Source: Kitagawia praeruptora
Taxonomy: Eukaryota > Streptophyta > Magnoliopsida > Apiales > Apiaceae
Reading direction: 5' to 3'
Length of the DNA stretch: 64,000 bases
Assembly (NCBI GenBank): GCA_037693485.1
Contig: CM075347.1
Span: 136,184,501-136,248,500, forward strand
Shown here: piece after piece, positions 1 to 10,778 of the stretch
Numbering within the stretch: position 1 is the first letter of the stretch
Layout: each line of letters begins with the position of its first letter
The notes under the pieces: model-generated
The model's input: the letters and a program-made list of their open reading frames with translations, nothing else
What the model was told of the DNA's origin: nothing
Databases searched by the model: none
Position numbers and translations under genes: made by a program

Positions 1-780
1 TTAGCTTATCTTCATCCTATTGGTCTTTTCTATTAGCTAAAATTTTTAAGCACAGAACAATAATGTAATAATCTCGAGCTACTTATTCTAGTGACTTGCT
101 CAATCCTTGTTGCTGTCAACTGAAGCCCAAACAATAGTTCCATCTTAGTTTCTACTACTAACCTTTGGCTTGATGTACTTGTGTGTCAGAAACTGAATAT
201 TCCGTATATGGATATTATTAATGAAAGAAATCAAGATGCTATTTTTTTCACTGCAATAATTGCCCTTTTTTATTGTCACATTGTAAGTAGGCACATAATT
301 CATTTAAGGTTTATTATCTTCAGTGCTTTGAAGAAAGAAGTTGCAACCCTTCGGAAGAGTTTCAAGAGGCACTGAAATAAGTATTTTAGCTCTGATAATG
401 TACATTTGATCTTCTTCTTCTTTTATTTTTTTAATTAAATATTGTTGTATCTGGTTTCTCTCTATTTCACACTCTGATTGTTCTACTCCATTCTGGTCGC
501 AGGCAATTCATCAGAAGCAAGCCAGAAAATTGAATGCTCCTGCTTAAAGTCATGTTTGGTTGAAGTCAACAAATTCAAGAAAAACAGAACATGCCTGCTT
601 GGCAAAAGGAAGGAGTAAAAGACAAAGAAAGCCCAGAGGGCACAAAATGGAGACCAGAATACCACTTGCATTGCCTTATATATTGTTTATTAATTAGATC
701 TCATTCTTTGATTATGTATCATGTATAGTTTGATTTTAAATATAATTTGGTGTTCTGGCATGGGCTAAATGGTTTCCGAA
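1..780. other. Unassigned AT-rich flank with possible terminal exons
   Basis: No protein family is recognised here. Two short stretches look exon-like on the plus strand: about 323-375, after a pyrimidine-rich tract ending in CAG, and about 503-547, after TCGCAG, which ends in a TAA stop. They could be the last exons of a gene that starts left of the window, but neither the frame nor the product can be fixed. The longest open stretch (181-375) has no ATG at its start. Confidence 0.2.
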
Positions 781-831
781 AATGTATTGTTTCATAACAG
801 AATTGCAATTTTTATTTTTTTTTAAAAAATT

Positions 832-1130
832 GACTTTAGGCGTCGGTTGTTTAAATGACCGACGCCTAAAAAAAGACTTTAAGCGTCGGTTATTTAAATG
901 ACCGACGCCTAAAACAAGACTTTAAGCGTCGGTTGTTTAAATGACCGACGCCTAAAACAAGACTTTAAGCGGCGGTTGTTTAAATGACCGACGCCTAAAA
1001 AAGACTTTAAGCGGCGGTTGTTTAAATGACCGACGCCTAAAAAAGACTTTAAGCGTCGGTTGTTTAAATGACCGACGCCTAAAAAAGACTTTAGGCGTCG
1101 GTTGTTTAAATAACCGACGCTATTAGTACA
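832..1130. repeat. Seven tandem palindromic 42-43-bp units
   Basis: Seven units start at 832, 875, 918, 961, 1003, 1045 and 1087. The first three spacings are 43 bp and later ones are 42 bp. Each unit holds the inverted pair GGCGTCGGTT / AACCGACGCC or a near version around a TTTAAAT core, so every unit can fold on itself. Units differ by a few substitutions (GCGTCGG versus GCGGCGG). This arrangement is typical of the subterminal repeats of CACTA transposons. Confidence 0.85.
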
Positions 1131-1258
1131 TTATATGCGTCGCCCAATTAACCGACGCCATAGGTCTATACCTATAGCGTCGCCTTCATATACTACGCCC
1201 AATAACCGACGCCTAATGCCTATTTTGACCGACGCTAAAAGCCTATTCTGTACTAGTG
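832..1258. mobile_element. CACTA (En/Spm-like) element end
   Basis: The repeat array continues into further GCGTCGG / CCGACGC motifs and ends at 1258 with CTGTACTAGTG. Read on the other strand this is CACTAGTACAGAATAGG, a standard plant CACTA terminus. No matching CACTA end is visible to the left, so the other terminus is missing, rearranged or outside the window. No transposase is encoded. The end directly abuts hAT transposase coding sequence at 1259, so this element probably inserted into, or recombined with, the hAT element. Confidence 0.7.
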
Positions 1259-1830
1259 CAAATAATTGGGAATTATATGTTCAAAATTGTTTAGATTATT
1301 TGTATCGTCTTGTTGATATATATAATGCTAAAACTCAAATTTCTATGCCACCTAAAAGTAGTAGTAGTGGTGGTAGTAGATTTAATAAAACAATTGCATC
1401 GATATTAACTAATAAAAGACCAAAAATTTTGATTTTCGAATCTAGTAACAGTACTCCCACTACTGCTTTTACTATGTTGCATGAATTTTTTTCGTATCAT
1501 TATGAGTTAAATGATGAGTTCGATATATTAACATGGTGGAAAAATCATGAGTTACAATTTCTGGTTTTAGCAAAAATTGCAAAAGATATTTTAGTAGTCC
1601 CCGCTTCTACAATTGCATCCGAATCCGCTTTTAGTGCGGGTAGAAGAGTGTTAGACGAGAAGAGATCAAGTCTTGCACCCGATTCACTAAAAATATGTGT
1701 TTGCAAAAAAGATTGGGATCAAGCCGAAAAAAGACAACAAGGAAAAAAAGCGGATGATTCGGACGGAGAAGACGATCCGTGGATGATAATGGATTCATCG
1801 GATTCGGGGGCCGAACAAGAAGAAGACTAG
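1259..1830 (+). pseudogene. hAT transposase, C-terminal part
   Basis: The frame open through this stretch encodes the C-terminal dimerisation (hATC) region of an hAT-superfamily transposase. It has the diagnostic WWKNHELQFLVLAKIAKDIL, then VPASTIASESAFSAGRRVLD, then an acidic Ser/Asp/Glu tail ending at a TAG. The open frame nominally begins upstream at 1135, but that part is CACTA terminal sequence read by chance. The BED zinc finger and the RNase H-like catalytic core, which should lie upstream, are absent. About 185 residues of a protein usually 600-700 residues long remain, so it is not functional. Confidence 0.9.
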
Positions 1831-2399
1831 TGTGTAGAATTTGATTATCTTGTATTTTTAGATTTATTTTAGATTTTAGAATTTATTTGTTTGTAATTTT
1901 GTAAACATGTTTAATGCGGTTTGTTCCGTTTTTTTAGAGAGGTGTCCTCTCACATCATTTGTAAAATATTTTTTTAATTAATAAAATTTAGTAGAGGTAC
2001 CGTCCTCTTTCACTCCTTTTTTATTTCAATATGATTCGTATTTTCTTAAAAATTCGAAAGATAAAATATGAAATAAAATTAGACGAAAAGAGTTACAAAT
2101 TCGAAACATTTTAATTTGACACATTTCATATTTTGAGAATATTAAAAGTAAATATTAAATTAACAAAAAAAAATTAAAATTTTATGTAAATTTTTCAGTA
2201 ACCTTCGAATTTTCCTAAAAAAAAAAAAACAAAACACGCCAACACGCCGCAACCTGCGTACAGTTCAAGGTTTGCACAGTCGACGAACCGGCACGGCACG
2301 GCACGTCCAAACCGTGCGTGTGTGGCCATGTCCGTGCCCGGTTTCATACAGCTCGGCACGTGACCAAACCGGCACGGTCCGACCGTTTGGCCACCTCTA
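1259..2399 (+). mobile_element. 5'-truncated hAT transposon with 3' terminus
   Basis: After the transposase remnant comes about 400 bp of AT-rich sequence and then a GC-rich subterminal block with repeated GGCACGG and CCGTGC motifs (2270-2385). The stretch ends in TTTGGCCACCTCTA at 2399. The complement, TAGAGGTGGCCAAACGG, is a typical hAT terminal inverted repeat. The left end has been replaced by the CACTA terminus, so a target-site duplication cannot be verified. Confidence 0.75.
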
Positions 2400-3513
2400 A
2401 TTATGAATGTCTTAGCAACCCATATGAAGATATTTTTATATTCTGGTAGAACTGTCCTCTATTTCCCGTCAATGTTGGAATTATATATCGTTTAAATTAT
2501 TTGTCTCTAATTCAACTTGGCTCAGTTTGTAAGTATGACTTTTCTTTTTGGTATTGTATTGTAGTGTAGTCTATTGGCCTTGTTTGTATTATTTGGTAAC
2601 TAATTACGTCTTTTCAGTCATCCCTGTTTCCGTTCTCATCACTGTATTCCTTCAACTTGCATCCCTTTAGTAACTTGCAGCCGCCTTGAATGCTGGGGGT
2701 ATGCGACTGATATTGATACTGATACATTTTCATTTATGATTTTGAAAAATAATATCAAAAAAGATTATGGGTGATACTAATGCCAAAAAAGTATACGAGG
2801 GGACCCATGGAAATACGACATGTGTGCTGATTTAACGTCAAACTTAACAGCCTCTATTCAGACAATAAATAATCGTATTAGCAAAAAAACTTGACCTGAT
2901 AAAATAAATAAACTAGTTTTATCAATTGTTATCGTTGTTGTAGAAAAAGATTAGACATTTTTTGACACTGTTACGAGTAGCCCGTCAAGATTATACTCGA
3001 AAAGTAGACACTGAAGCATTAAATTACTTATTGTCATTTGGGTGAAATGAAAGAGTAATGCTAGTTTCACAGAAAATTTGCACAGAAACATTTATAAAAT
3101 GAGTTGGATTCCACTAATAAATATTTTTATTACTATTTGAATGTAAATAACCTAATATGTTATAATTAATCAAATTAAGACACTTATCGTTTTATGAAAA
3201 TTTTTGTGAACTTTATGCAACTCTAACATTTTTCGATATGAAATGTGTGCTAATGTCACTCGTTACCCTTCTTAGAAACTCCTTGGTAATCATGTCATTG
3301 ATTCTGGGGCCATAGTTAGGTCATTGCCCATCAGTATGCATCGCAAAAATTAGTGGCACCTATAAATGAGACTCACACCCAAAATGACATGATGTTAGGT
3401 ATTCTTCTAGGTCGTCGCATTTGAAATGTTTAATGTAATCATGCATGAGTCTTCCTGGTCTTTTCCAAGTTGTTATGTGGATTTAGAAAATTGTACCCGT
3501 GACCAATTAAAAA
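2400..3513. other. Intergenic, no gene recognised
   Basis: AT-rich sequence with no open frame of note, no recognised repeat end and no RNA gene. A poly(A) run at 3509-3520 ends the stretch, next to the candidate left end of the Mutator-like element. Confidence 0.4.
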
Positions 3514-3523
3514 AAAAAAATAT

Positions 3524-3660
3524 GAGTTAAATATCAAACGTACATTTTAACTGAATCCGGGATATCAAAAATACACCCCAACTGAACGGCATATCAAAAA
3601 TACACCTTAAGTGGCTAGTGGTATTAAAGTTAACGGAGGGGGTTAATTTTAAGGGTTATT
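3524..3660 (+). repeat. Terminal repeat block, copy 1
   Basis: First copy of the block running from TATCAAACGTACATTTTAAC to GGAGGGGGTTAATTTTAAGG. A nearly identical direct copy starts near 8595 and an inverted copy occupies about 10779-10920. Confidence 0.8.
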
Positions 3661-5040
3661 TAACGGAAAATTTCTATTTTTTTTAAAAAAAATGATTTTA
3701 AAATGAAAAAATTCGAAATAATAAATAAAATTAATTTTTTTTTGAAAAAAATTTCGAATTTTTGTAAACAAAAAATCGATTTGTTTTGTAGATTTTAATT
3801 TACAACTAAGTGTAAATTCAAGATTTTAATACGATAAGTTTGATACATTGTTAACGCTGTGTTGACAGATTAGGGTGTATAAAAAATATGTAAATTCCAG
3901 ATAATGATTTTCTTAGTTGGCGCACACACTGCTTCTGCAATCTATCGATCAACCTTCTTATTTTGGTGGTAATTTTTATTTCTACATTGCCAATAAATTC
4001 CAATTGCTGAAAAAAAAAATCGAAGCTCAAAATATGAAAATGATAACAATGAACTGGGTCACTAAGTCACACTTTTTCTTTCACTTGTTTTTCTCATCTA
4101 AGATTTTTATTTTCTACGGATTCTGGGGAAAAAAATAACGAAGGTACGTACGATATAAAAAATTAAATGTAAATTAAAATATTGTGATATTATAAAACAC
4201 TACAAGGAATTTCGATTCAGACAACGGATTTTATCCGTAGTCTGATACTGACAATCCCCGTTGTCTATCGGAGTGTCATCTGTTACACGCCACGGTTCGA
4301 AATGTTGTGTGTTAGAGCGAGGGACAACGACTTCATCTCTAGACGCCGTTGTCTGATAGCCAGAAACAACAACAATCGATTTAGAAACCGTTGTTGTTTG
4401 GGATGCTACACAATAGTTTTAATTGAATACACACTTGTCTAAAAGGAAATCACACAATAGTTTTAATTTAATGCACACTTGTCTGAAAGGAAATCACACA
4501 ATAGTTTTATCTCAATACACACTTGTCTAAAAGTAAATCACACAACATTATTATAGAATTTTTCCATTGTTGTTTAGGATGCTACACAATAGTTTTAATT
4601 GAATAAACACTTGTCGGAATGGAAATCACACAACATTCTTGTTGAATTTATCCATTGTTGTTAGGAATTATAGACAATAGTTTTAATTGCATACACACTT
4701 ATTTGAATGGAAATCACACAACATTCTTATAGAATTTATCCGTTGTTGTTTGGAACTATACACAATAGTTTGTTTAATTTGAACTATTGTTTTTGCCATC
4801 TATAGACAAGTGCTTTTTTATATTTAAATTGTTGTTGGATGCGTTAGAAAACAATGTTTATAACCATTGAATAGGTGTCGTTCTTTTAACATTGATACAA
4901 CCATTTTTTTGCTCTTGTATTGTGTTTCAATTTCACACACAACGGTTTATATATATCAGAAATGATTCTTACACAATGCAATAAATAAGCATAAAAGGAG
5001 CGAATAATAAATCATAAAAAATTACATAAATTCTATTTAC

Positions 5041-5400
5041 ATAGGGAAATGTCTGAAAAGCAACAAGAACCATCTCTAATTAATTGCCAAGGAAGCACAA
5101 TAGCAGCAATTGGATCGTGCTCTCGTCCGCCGCTCTCATCAATGATCATTTGAAGTCCTTAAATGTGGAGCTTTCTCAGCAATTGGTTCTGTGGATTGTG
5201 TTTTAACCCTGCTTGATACGTTTCCAAAGCTTTGTCATAATCTAGCTACTCAGACAAATGATCCAGCTGTTACAATTACTCAATACAGGGCATTAAATAC
5301 TATCAATAAATCCAGGAACATACTATGCTTAAAATCAGAACTTTCAAGTAAATATCAAACAATAGACATATAAAAGCTATGTGAGATAAAATGCACTTAA
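5041..5400. other. Unidentified captured sequence inside the CACTA element
   Basis: More GC-rich than the element around it and open on the plus strand from about 5191 to 5373. The composition suggests captured transcribed sequence. It is either the 3' untranslated region of the minus-strand peroxidase fragment or an exon of another gene. I do not recognise the translation. Confidence 0.3.
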
Positions 5401-5606
5401 TCAAACGATACATAAAACATATCACACACATCCAAAAGTCTAATTAAAAGGAGATAGACTAATTCAGCCTCATTAAGGACCAGGCACTGAAAAATGCACA
5501 TGTCCAAACAAAGATGCAATATTCCAACAAAATGTAGATAACATCTCAACGACTTATACCTGAGAAACAAGTCTGTTAAGGTTGGTGTAGATAACATCTC
5601 AACGAC

Positions 5607-5798
5607 TTAAGCCTCAGCAAACCTGTGATAATGGAACCACAAAAAACAGATTAAAGTTGGGAGGATTACATAAAACACTAAACTTATATGTTGTTCCCTA
5701 GAAACGGAGGTGCATATATCACATATATAAATTAATTACCCAAGTTCAGATAGCTTCATGTGAGATTCTACATAGTCGGCAAAGAAGGCATCCTCATC
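5607..5798 (-). pseudogene. Captured last two exons of cytosolic-type ascorbate peroxidase
   Basis: On the minus strand an exon at 5740-5798 follows an acceptor (TTTATCAG) and encodes DEDAFFADYVESHMKLSELG, up to a donor GTAATT. After a 117-bp intron ending CACAG, the last exon (5622-5607) supplies FAEA and a TAA stop. The spliced C-terminus is the highly characteristic end of plant cytosolic ascorbate peroxidase, which reduces hydrogen peroxide with ascorbate. Splice sites are intact but the rest of the enzyme, including the haem and ascorbate sites, is absent. A 23-bp piece of the 3' untranslated region is repeated (about 5533-5556 and 5587-5610). It is a fragment carried by the CACTA element. 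Confidence 0.85.
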
Positions 5799-6242
5799 CT
5801 GATAAACAAAACACATTTAGTAAACAATATTGAAAATACACTTCAGCTTACAGCATGCATAACACAGGATGTTAGGAAAGACTTGGGGATAAGTCTTTAG
5901 AAAAGTATGCAGGAAAAGAGGGGGGGGGGCTGGTTACACAGGATGTTAGGAAAGACATGGGGATAAGTCTATAGAAAAGTATGCAGGAAAAATTTAGTTG
6001 TGAAAGTCAAATTGCTAATTTTGGAGCCAGTGTCATAGACTAACATAAAACTTTACTGTTTTTCATTTTTTGTTAAGTTGTATAACTTGGATGGTAAACA
6101 GTAAACACATGCAAAGCTCATTAATATTACATACGGTTTTGTTTTTTTTTTTTTGCCAAGTCATGCGGTTTTATTTATATTACAAAACATGACACATGTC
6201 AGTTCAACTTACGAAAATAACAACTTAACAGACAAACTCACC

Positions 6243-6464
6243 CTAGGCCGAAACTATATCGAGATGTTCTCGATTCATGACATGTTTCTCCTTCAGCCTG
6301 AACCCGAGAAGCTTGGCATCGGATAGCATCCTGACCACATCTCTCATATCAGGACGCAAGCTCAGGCGCTCTGTGGTGCAAAGTGTTGCAATCTTCAAAA
6401 CCTTCATCATCTCATTTTCGTGATAGTCCAAAGCTAGCTTATGATCAAGAACTTTGAAGGCATG
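6243..6464 (-). pseudogene. Captured C-terminus of a receptor-like kinase
   Basis: The minus strand reads from HAFKVLDHKLALDYHENEMM through VLKIATLCTTERLSLRPDMR and DVVRMLSDAK to a TAG at 6243-6245. This is the last part of the protein kinase domain (subdomain XI, with the conserved Arg of the RPxM motif) and the C-terminal tail of a plant receptor-like kinase, probably of the leucine-rich-repeat type. At 6465 the coding sequence stops abruptly against satellite sequence (TTTTCTCGACGATCC), a capture breakpoint. No catalytic residues are included, so it can encode no kinase. Confidence 0.85.
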
Positions 6465-7300
6465 TTTTCTCGACGATCCAATGGTACGGATGTCAAAATA
6501 TATCTAATATATTGATATTCCAAAAAATTTCAAAAAATAAAAAATTGATTTGGTTAGAGATCTTAGTAGATCACTAGTATATTGACTAGTACCCATAACT
6601 AGTGCTTTGTCACGGATTGTTGTTTCTATTTTTCTAAAAATATTTCTCGACAATCCAACTTTACGGATGTCAAGATATATCTAATATAATGATATTCACA
6701 AATTTTCAAAAAATAAAAAATTAATTTGGTTTGTAAAATTTAATATTTAATAAACGAAGTGGTCTTGCTAAACGAAGTGATTATTTGTCAAATACCGTTG
6801 TCTCGAGTGATACCAGACAACTGTTTCGGACAAATTATCCGTTGTCTGATAACAGACAACGGTATTTTAACAGATACAGTTGTAATGTGAAGTTTCAGAC
6901 AACGGTATGTTGTAAAGATACCGTTGTCTGACAGTGGTTATGTTTTTTTTTTTAACATAAATATAAATTAACATAGTAAATTTGAAAATTTTTAATAATA
7001 TATTCAGTCACATTTCTCGACGATCCAATGGTACGGATGTCAAAATATATCTAGTATATTGATATTCCAAAAAATTTCTAAAAATAAAAAATTGATTTGG
7101 TTAGAGATCTTAGTAGATCACTAGTATATTGACTAGTACCCTTAACTAGTGCTTTGTCACGGATTGTTGTTTCTATTTTTCTAAAAATATTTCTCGACAA
7201 TCCAACTTTACGGATGTCAAGATATATCTAATATAATGATATTCACAAATTTTCAAAAAATAAAAAATTAATTTGGTTTGTAAAATTTAATATTAGAATC
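6465..7300 (-). repeat. Units of a 176-bp satellite inside the CACTA element
   Basis: Two blocks (about 6465-6745 and 7013-7285) carry units with CGACGATCCAATGGTACGGA, ATGTCAAAATATATCTAATA and TAGTGCTTTGTCACGGATTG. They are the reverse complement of the unit that forms the tandem array at 20.5-22.7 kb. The two blocks are near-identical, so the segment was duplicated. Between them lie CGTTGTCTGA-type subterminal motifs of the CACTA element. Confidence 0.85.
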
Positions 7301-8143
7301 CGGCGAGATTTTGCAATTTCTGGCGAGCAACGACAGCTCCGATGATCTTCCTTAGCACACCAAATCGACACGAACATGTTCCACAGTCACTGAACATATA
7401 CGAAAAATCATTGAACAATCAAATTTAACTTCGAGTTAATATCCGAAAATTATGAAATTATGAACCAATCATATTCGAATATACACACACACATAAACAT
7501 GTAGTACAGATCATGAGATTCAATTTGATTACTCATATGAAGGATTTGAATTTCAGAATCACCTTCAAAAGGCTGTTTGATCTTCAAGAACTATTTATAA
7601 AAATGTTGTGCTTAATATCACACAACATTTTTTATAACAAAACTGTTGTCTGATTTTTTCATTGTTTCCCACCAAATCTAATTCAATTTTTTCATTTCCC
7701 ACCAAATTCAATTCAAATTATTTCATTATTCCCACCAAATTCAATTCAAAATTTTCTGTAGTTCAGATAACGGTTTCTTGAAAATACGTTGTCTGATAAA
7801 ATCATTCAGACAACACAATTATAAATCGTTGTCTGAGCCAACTCGTTTGCACAACAGAATTGAAAAAACACTTGTCTATTTAAATCAGACAAACAACGGT
7901 AATTAAAACATTGTCTGAAGTCTTTTCAGACAACAGCTTAAAAAACACCATAAAAAAAACACTTGTCTGCTTCAGTTTGTTAAACAACAGAATTAAATTG
8001 TCAAAACCCCGTTGTCTGAAGGCTGGATCAGACGATGTTTTTTAAAAAAAAAAAAAAAAACTCTTGTCTGTTGATTTTGAACAACACTTTTTCCACTTTA
8101 CGTTGTCTGATAAGTGTTGTCTAATGCTGTTTTTTTTGTAGTG

Positions 8144-8594
8144 AAAACATAATTTCTGAATATTATATACTCATCCTGTACAAGTTGTCACTTTTAATCC
8201 TCCTTTATTAAGTAATTTTCATTTTTATATTAAGTATTCTAAATGTTATTGATGTGTATCAAGTAAAATTGTCCACACTGAGCATGATATAAGGTGAGAA
8301 GTGGAGAAATGCGCAGGGTTGAAAGCTTGTGACGGAGATTGCTTCACAGGATTTCAAGGTCTTCTTTATCTGCCCCTTGTAGCAGACGTGGAGTTGAGAT
8401 GTACACACTTTTAACAAGTTGGACCCTTCAGTTATTCGGCAACTTGTAGCCGCCTCAATTTATTATTGTTTTTATATATAAATTTGATTATAAAAGAGAA
8501 AAAACTTAAAACAAAAATCGAAAATTTATCAAATTGAGATGATTTTTTTTTTTTCTGGAACTTGTTCTTAAGTGATTCTACTATCTTTAACTGA
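8144..8594. other. Right part of first duplicated unit, no gene
   Basis: Resumes the host sequence after the CACTA element, matching 9974-10260 of the second unit. No coding sequence seen. Confidence 0.5.
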
Positions 8595-8725
8595 ATATCA
8601 AACGTACATTTTAACTGAATCCGGGATATCAAAAATACACCCCAACTGAACGGCATATCAAAAATACACCTTAAGTGGCTAGTGGTATTAAAGTTAACGG
8701 AGGGGGTTAATTTTAAGGGTTATTT
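8595..8725 (+). repeat. Terminal repeat block, copy 2 (direct)
   Basis: Matches copy 1 over about 130 bp with almost no differences. It marks the start of the second unit of the internal tandem duplication. Confidence 0.8.
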
Positions 8726-9449
8726 AACGGAAAATTTTATTTTAAAAAAATGATTTTAAAATGAAAAAATTCGATTTTTTTTAAAAAAATTTGAAATAAT
8801 AAATAAAATTAGGGTTTGAGGTGCTTGAGGTTTTCCCTAGGATTTTCCCCTTGGTTAAAAGATTTGCAATATAATTCTAAGGCTATATATGTAAATTATT
8901 ATAAAAAATATATACATTTACGAAATTGTCCCTGCGGGCCAGTTGATTTATAGGAACAAAATTTTTTAACATCAGGAAGATTGACTGAGGACAACCTCAG
9001 GCCTAGTTTTCTCGTAAAATTATATTTTTTTTTGAAAAAAAATTCGAATTTTTTTAAACAAAAAATCGATTTGTTTTGTAGATTTTAATTTACAACTAAG
9101 TGTAAATTCAAGATTTTAATACGATAACTTTGATACATTGTTAACGCTGTGTTGACAGATTAGGGTGTATAAAAAATATGTAAATTCCAGATAATGATTT
9201 TCTCAGTTGGCGCACACACTGCTTCTGCAATCTATCGATCAACCTTCTTAATTATTTTGGTGGTAATTTTTATTTCTACATTGCCAATAAATTCCAAGCT
9301 GAAAAAGAAAATCGAAGCTAAAAATATGAAAGTGATAACAATGAATGGGTCACTAAGTGAATATGATGCTTTGTCTTGGCAGTTTACCATCCACCAAATC
9401 ACATGCAACTATGCAAGTATCCAAGTCACACTTTTTCTTTCACTTGTCT

Positions 9450-9898
9450 TCTCTCGCGCTTAAGGCTTGATGCCCTGAGATCACGAGTTCGATTTTCTGG
9501 GACGTTCCGGGATTAAGTGAGCTACCATGCTCGGGGGTACGAGTGTGCTAGTATCAGTGTTCCAGAAATCGTTAGGCGGCCCAGGGCGGTCGGGATACCG
9601 CCTAGCGCCTAATCGGGTAGGCGGGAATTAATCGGACGGATTAATCGGAGCATTAATCGGATATTATAATAATATTTAATATATTAGTCTAATTTACAAT
9701 TAAACATATCATTTTAAATAAATTAAAAGGATTAATCGGATTTCAAAAATCGAATCGGTTGGTTACCTTCCAGAAGATTAATCGGGGATTAATCGGCTGA
9801 ATCGGGGATTTTTAGAACAGAGGCTAGTATGCCCTCCAGATTAGTCGAGGTACGCGCAAGCTAGCCAAGACACTGAATTATCAAAAAAAAAAAAAAAT
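9450..9898 (+). mobile_element. tRNA-related SINE (Au-like), 5'-truncated and split
   Basis: Left part CGCTTAAGGCTTGATGCCCT followed by CACGAGTTCGATTTTC (B-box-like), then a right part GCCCTCCAGATTAGTCGAGG and TACGCGCAAGCTAGCC, ending ATTATC plus an A-tail (9883-9897). This order is that of plant Au-type SINEs. The 5' A-box region is missing. The body is interrupted at 9555-9822 by an hAT MITE. In the first duplicated unit the corresponding site lacks the SINE. Confidence 0.7.
9555..9822. mobile_element. hAT-type MITE inside the SINE
   Basis: Flanked by perfect 8-bp direct repeats GCTAGTAT (9547-9554 and 9823-9830), the duplication size of hAT elements. Ends are CAGTGTTCCAGAAATC and the complement of GATTTTTAGAACAGAG, imperfect inverted repeats. 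Inside are repeated TTAATCGG motifs and a CGCCTAGCGCC palindrome. No coding sequence. Confidence 0.85.
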
Positions 9899-10778
9899 TC
9901 TATGGATTCTGGGGAAAAAATAACAAAGGTACAATATAAAAAAATGTAAATTAAAATATTGTGATATTATAAAAACATAATTTCTTAATATTATATACTC
10001 ATCCTGTACAAGTGGTCGCTTTTAATCCTCCTTTATTTTCGTATTAAATCATTTTCGTTTTTATATTAAGTATTCTAAATGTTATTGATGTGTATTGACT
10101 AAAATTTTCCACACTGAGCATGATATATGATTGGACTTCATTGAAAGAGATTATAAGGTGAGAAATGCGCAGGGTTGAAAACTTGTGACGGAGATGTACT
10201 CACTTTCAAAAATTGGACCCTGCATATCTACATGCATCCCTTCGGTTATAAATTTGATTATAAAATATAACAAAAACAAGACTTACTCAGTTATAATACC
10301 ACTCAAAGTGTGTCTCCCTATATAATAGGGGAGGCTGTTTCCTAAGGCCAAGTACAGAATTACAAATACAGAAATACAAATACAGAAAGTAAACCTAATA
10401 CAAACTAGGAAATCACGCACACGCAGAATGGCTCAACCACTGCACCAACATGTTGTTGGCTTGATTATAAAAGATAAAAAACTTAAAACGAAAATCGAAA
10501 ATTTATCAAATTGAGATGAAATTTTTTTCTGCAACTTGTTTATAAGTGATTCTACAATCTGGAATTTTTTGGAAAAAAAAATCGAATATTTTTCCAAAAA
10601 ACGAATTTCTTGTTGAAAATAATCAAATTTATAAAACAAATCGATTTTTTGTTTAAAAAAATTCAATATTTTTTTGGAAAAAAGAATATAATTTTATTTA
10701 TAAACTGGAATTTTAAAAAAAAATCGATTTTTTTCATATTGAAATCAATTTTTTTCAAAAAAAAAAATACGAATGTTC

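Larger units (their letters stand above)
4198..8143. mobile_element. CACTA element carrying captured gene fragments, 3946 bp
   Basis: It begins CACTACAAGGAATTTC and ends TTTTTTTTGTAGTG, so both ends read CACTACAA inwards. The 3-bp duplication AAA flanks it. The paralogous site near 9971 is uninterrupted and has exactly one copy of AAA, which fixes the boundaries. Subterminal regions (4200-4960 and 6780-6950, 7740-8120) carry many copies of CAGACAACGG and CGTTGTCTGA. There is no TNPA/TNPD coding sequence, so it is non-autonomous. The middle holds plant gene fragments (ascorbate peroxidase, receptor kinase) and units of a 176-bp satellite. Confidence 0.92.
8596..10560 (+). repeat. Second unit of a tandem duplication (first unit 3524-8590, interrupted)
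   Basis: The segment from the terminal block through GTTGGCGCACACACTGCTTC (near 3917 and 9206), CATCCTGTACAAG (near 8170 and 10000) and AATGCGCAGGGTTGAAA (near 8310 and 10165) occurs twice in the same order and direction. The first unit carries the CACTA insertion at 4198. The second lacks it and carries the SINE/MITE insertion instead, so the duplication predates both. Open frames of 73 and 89 codons inside the units are not conserved with each other past the first half and do not look coding. Confidence 0.8.

Noticed and set aside
832..1130. Regular repeats resembling a CRISPR array
   Set aside because: Units are contiguous with no unique spacers, and the sequence is plant nuclear CACTA subterminal DNA.
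1135..1258. N-terminal part of the open frame that leads into the hAT transposase
   Set aside because: It is the CACTA terminus translated by chance; hAT similarity starts at 1259.
3917..4138. 73-codon and related 89-codon (9194-9463) open frames
   Set aside because: They lie in duplicated transposon sequence, diverge by frame between the two copies, and the second runs into the SINE.
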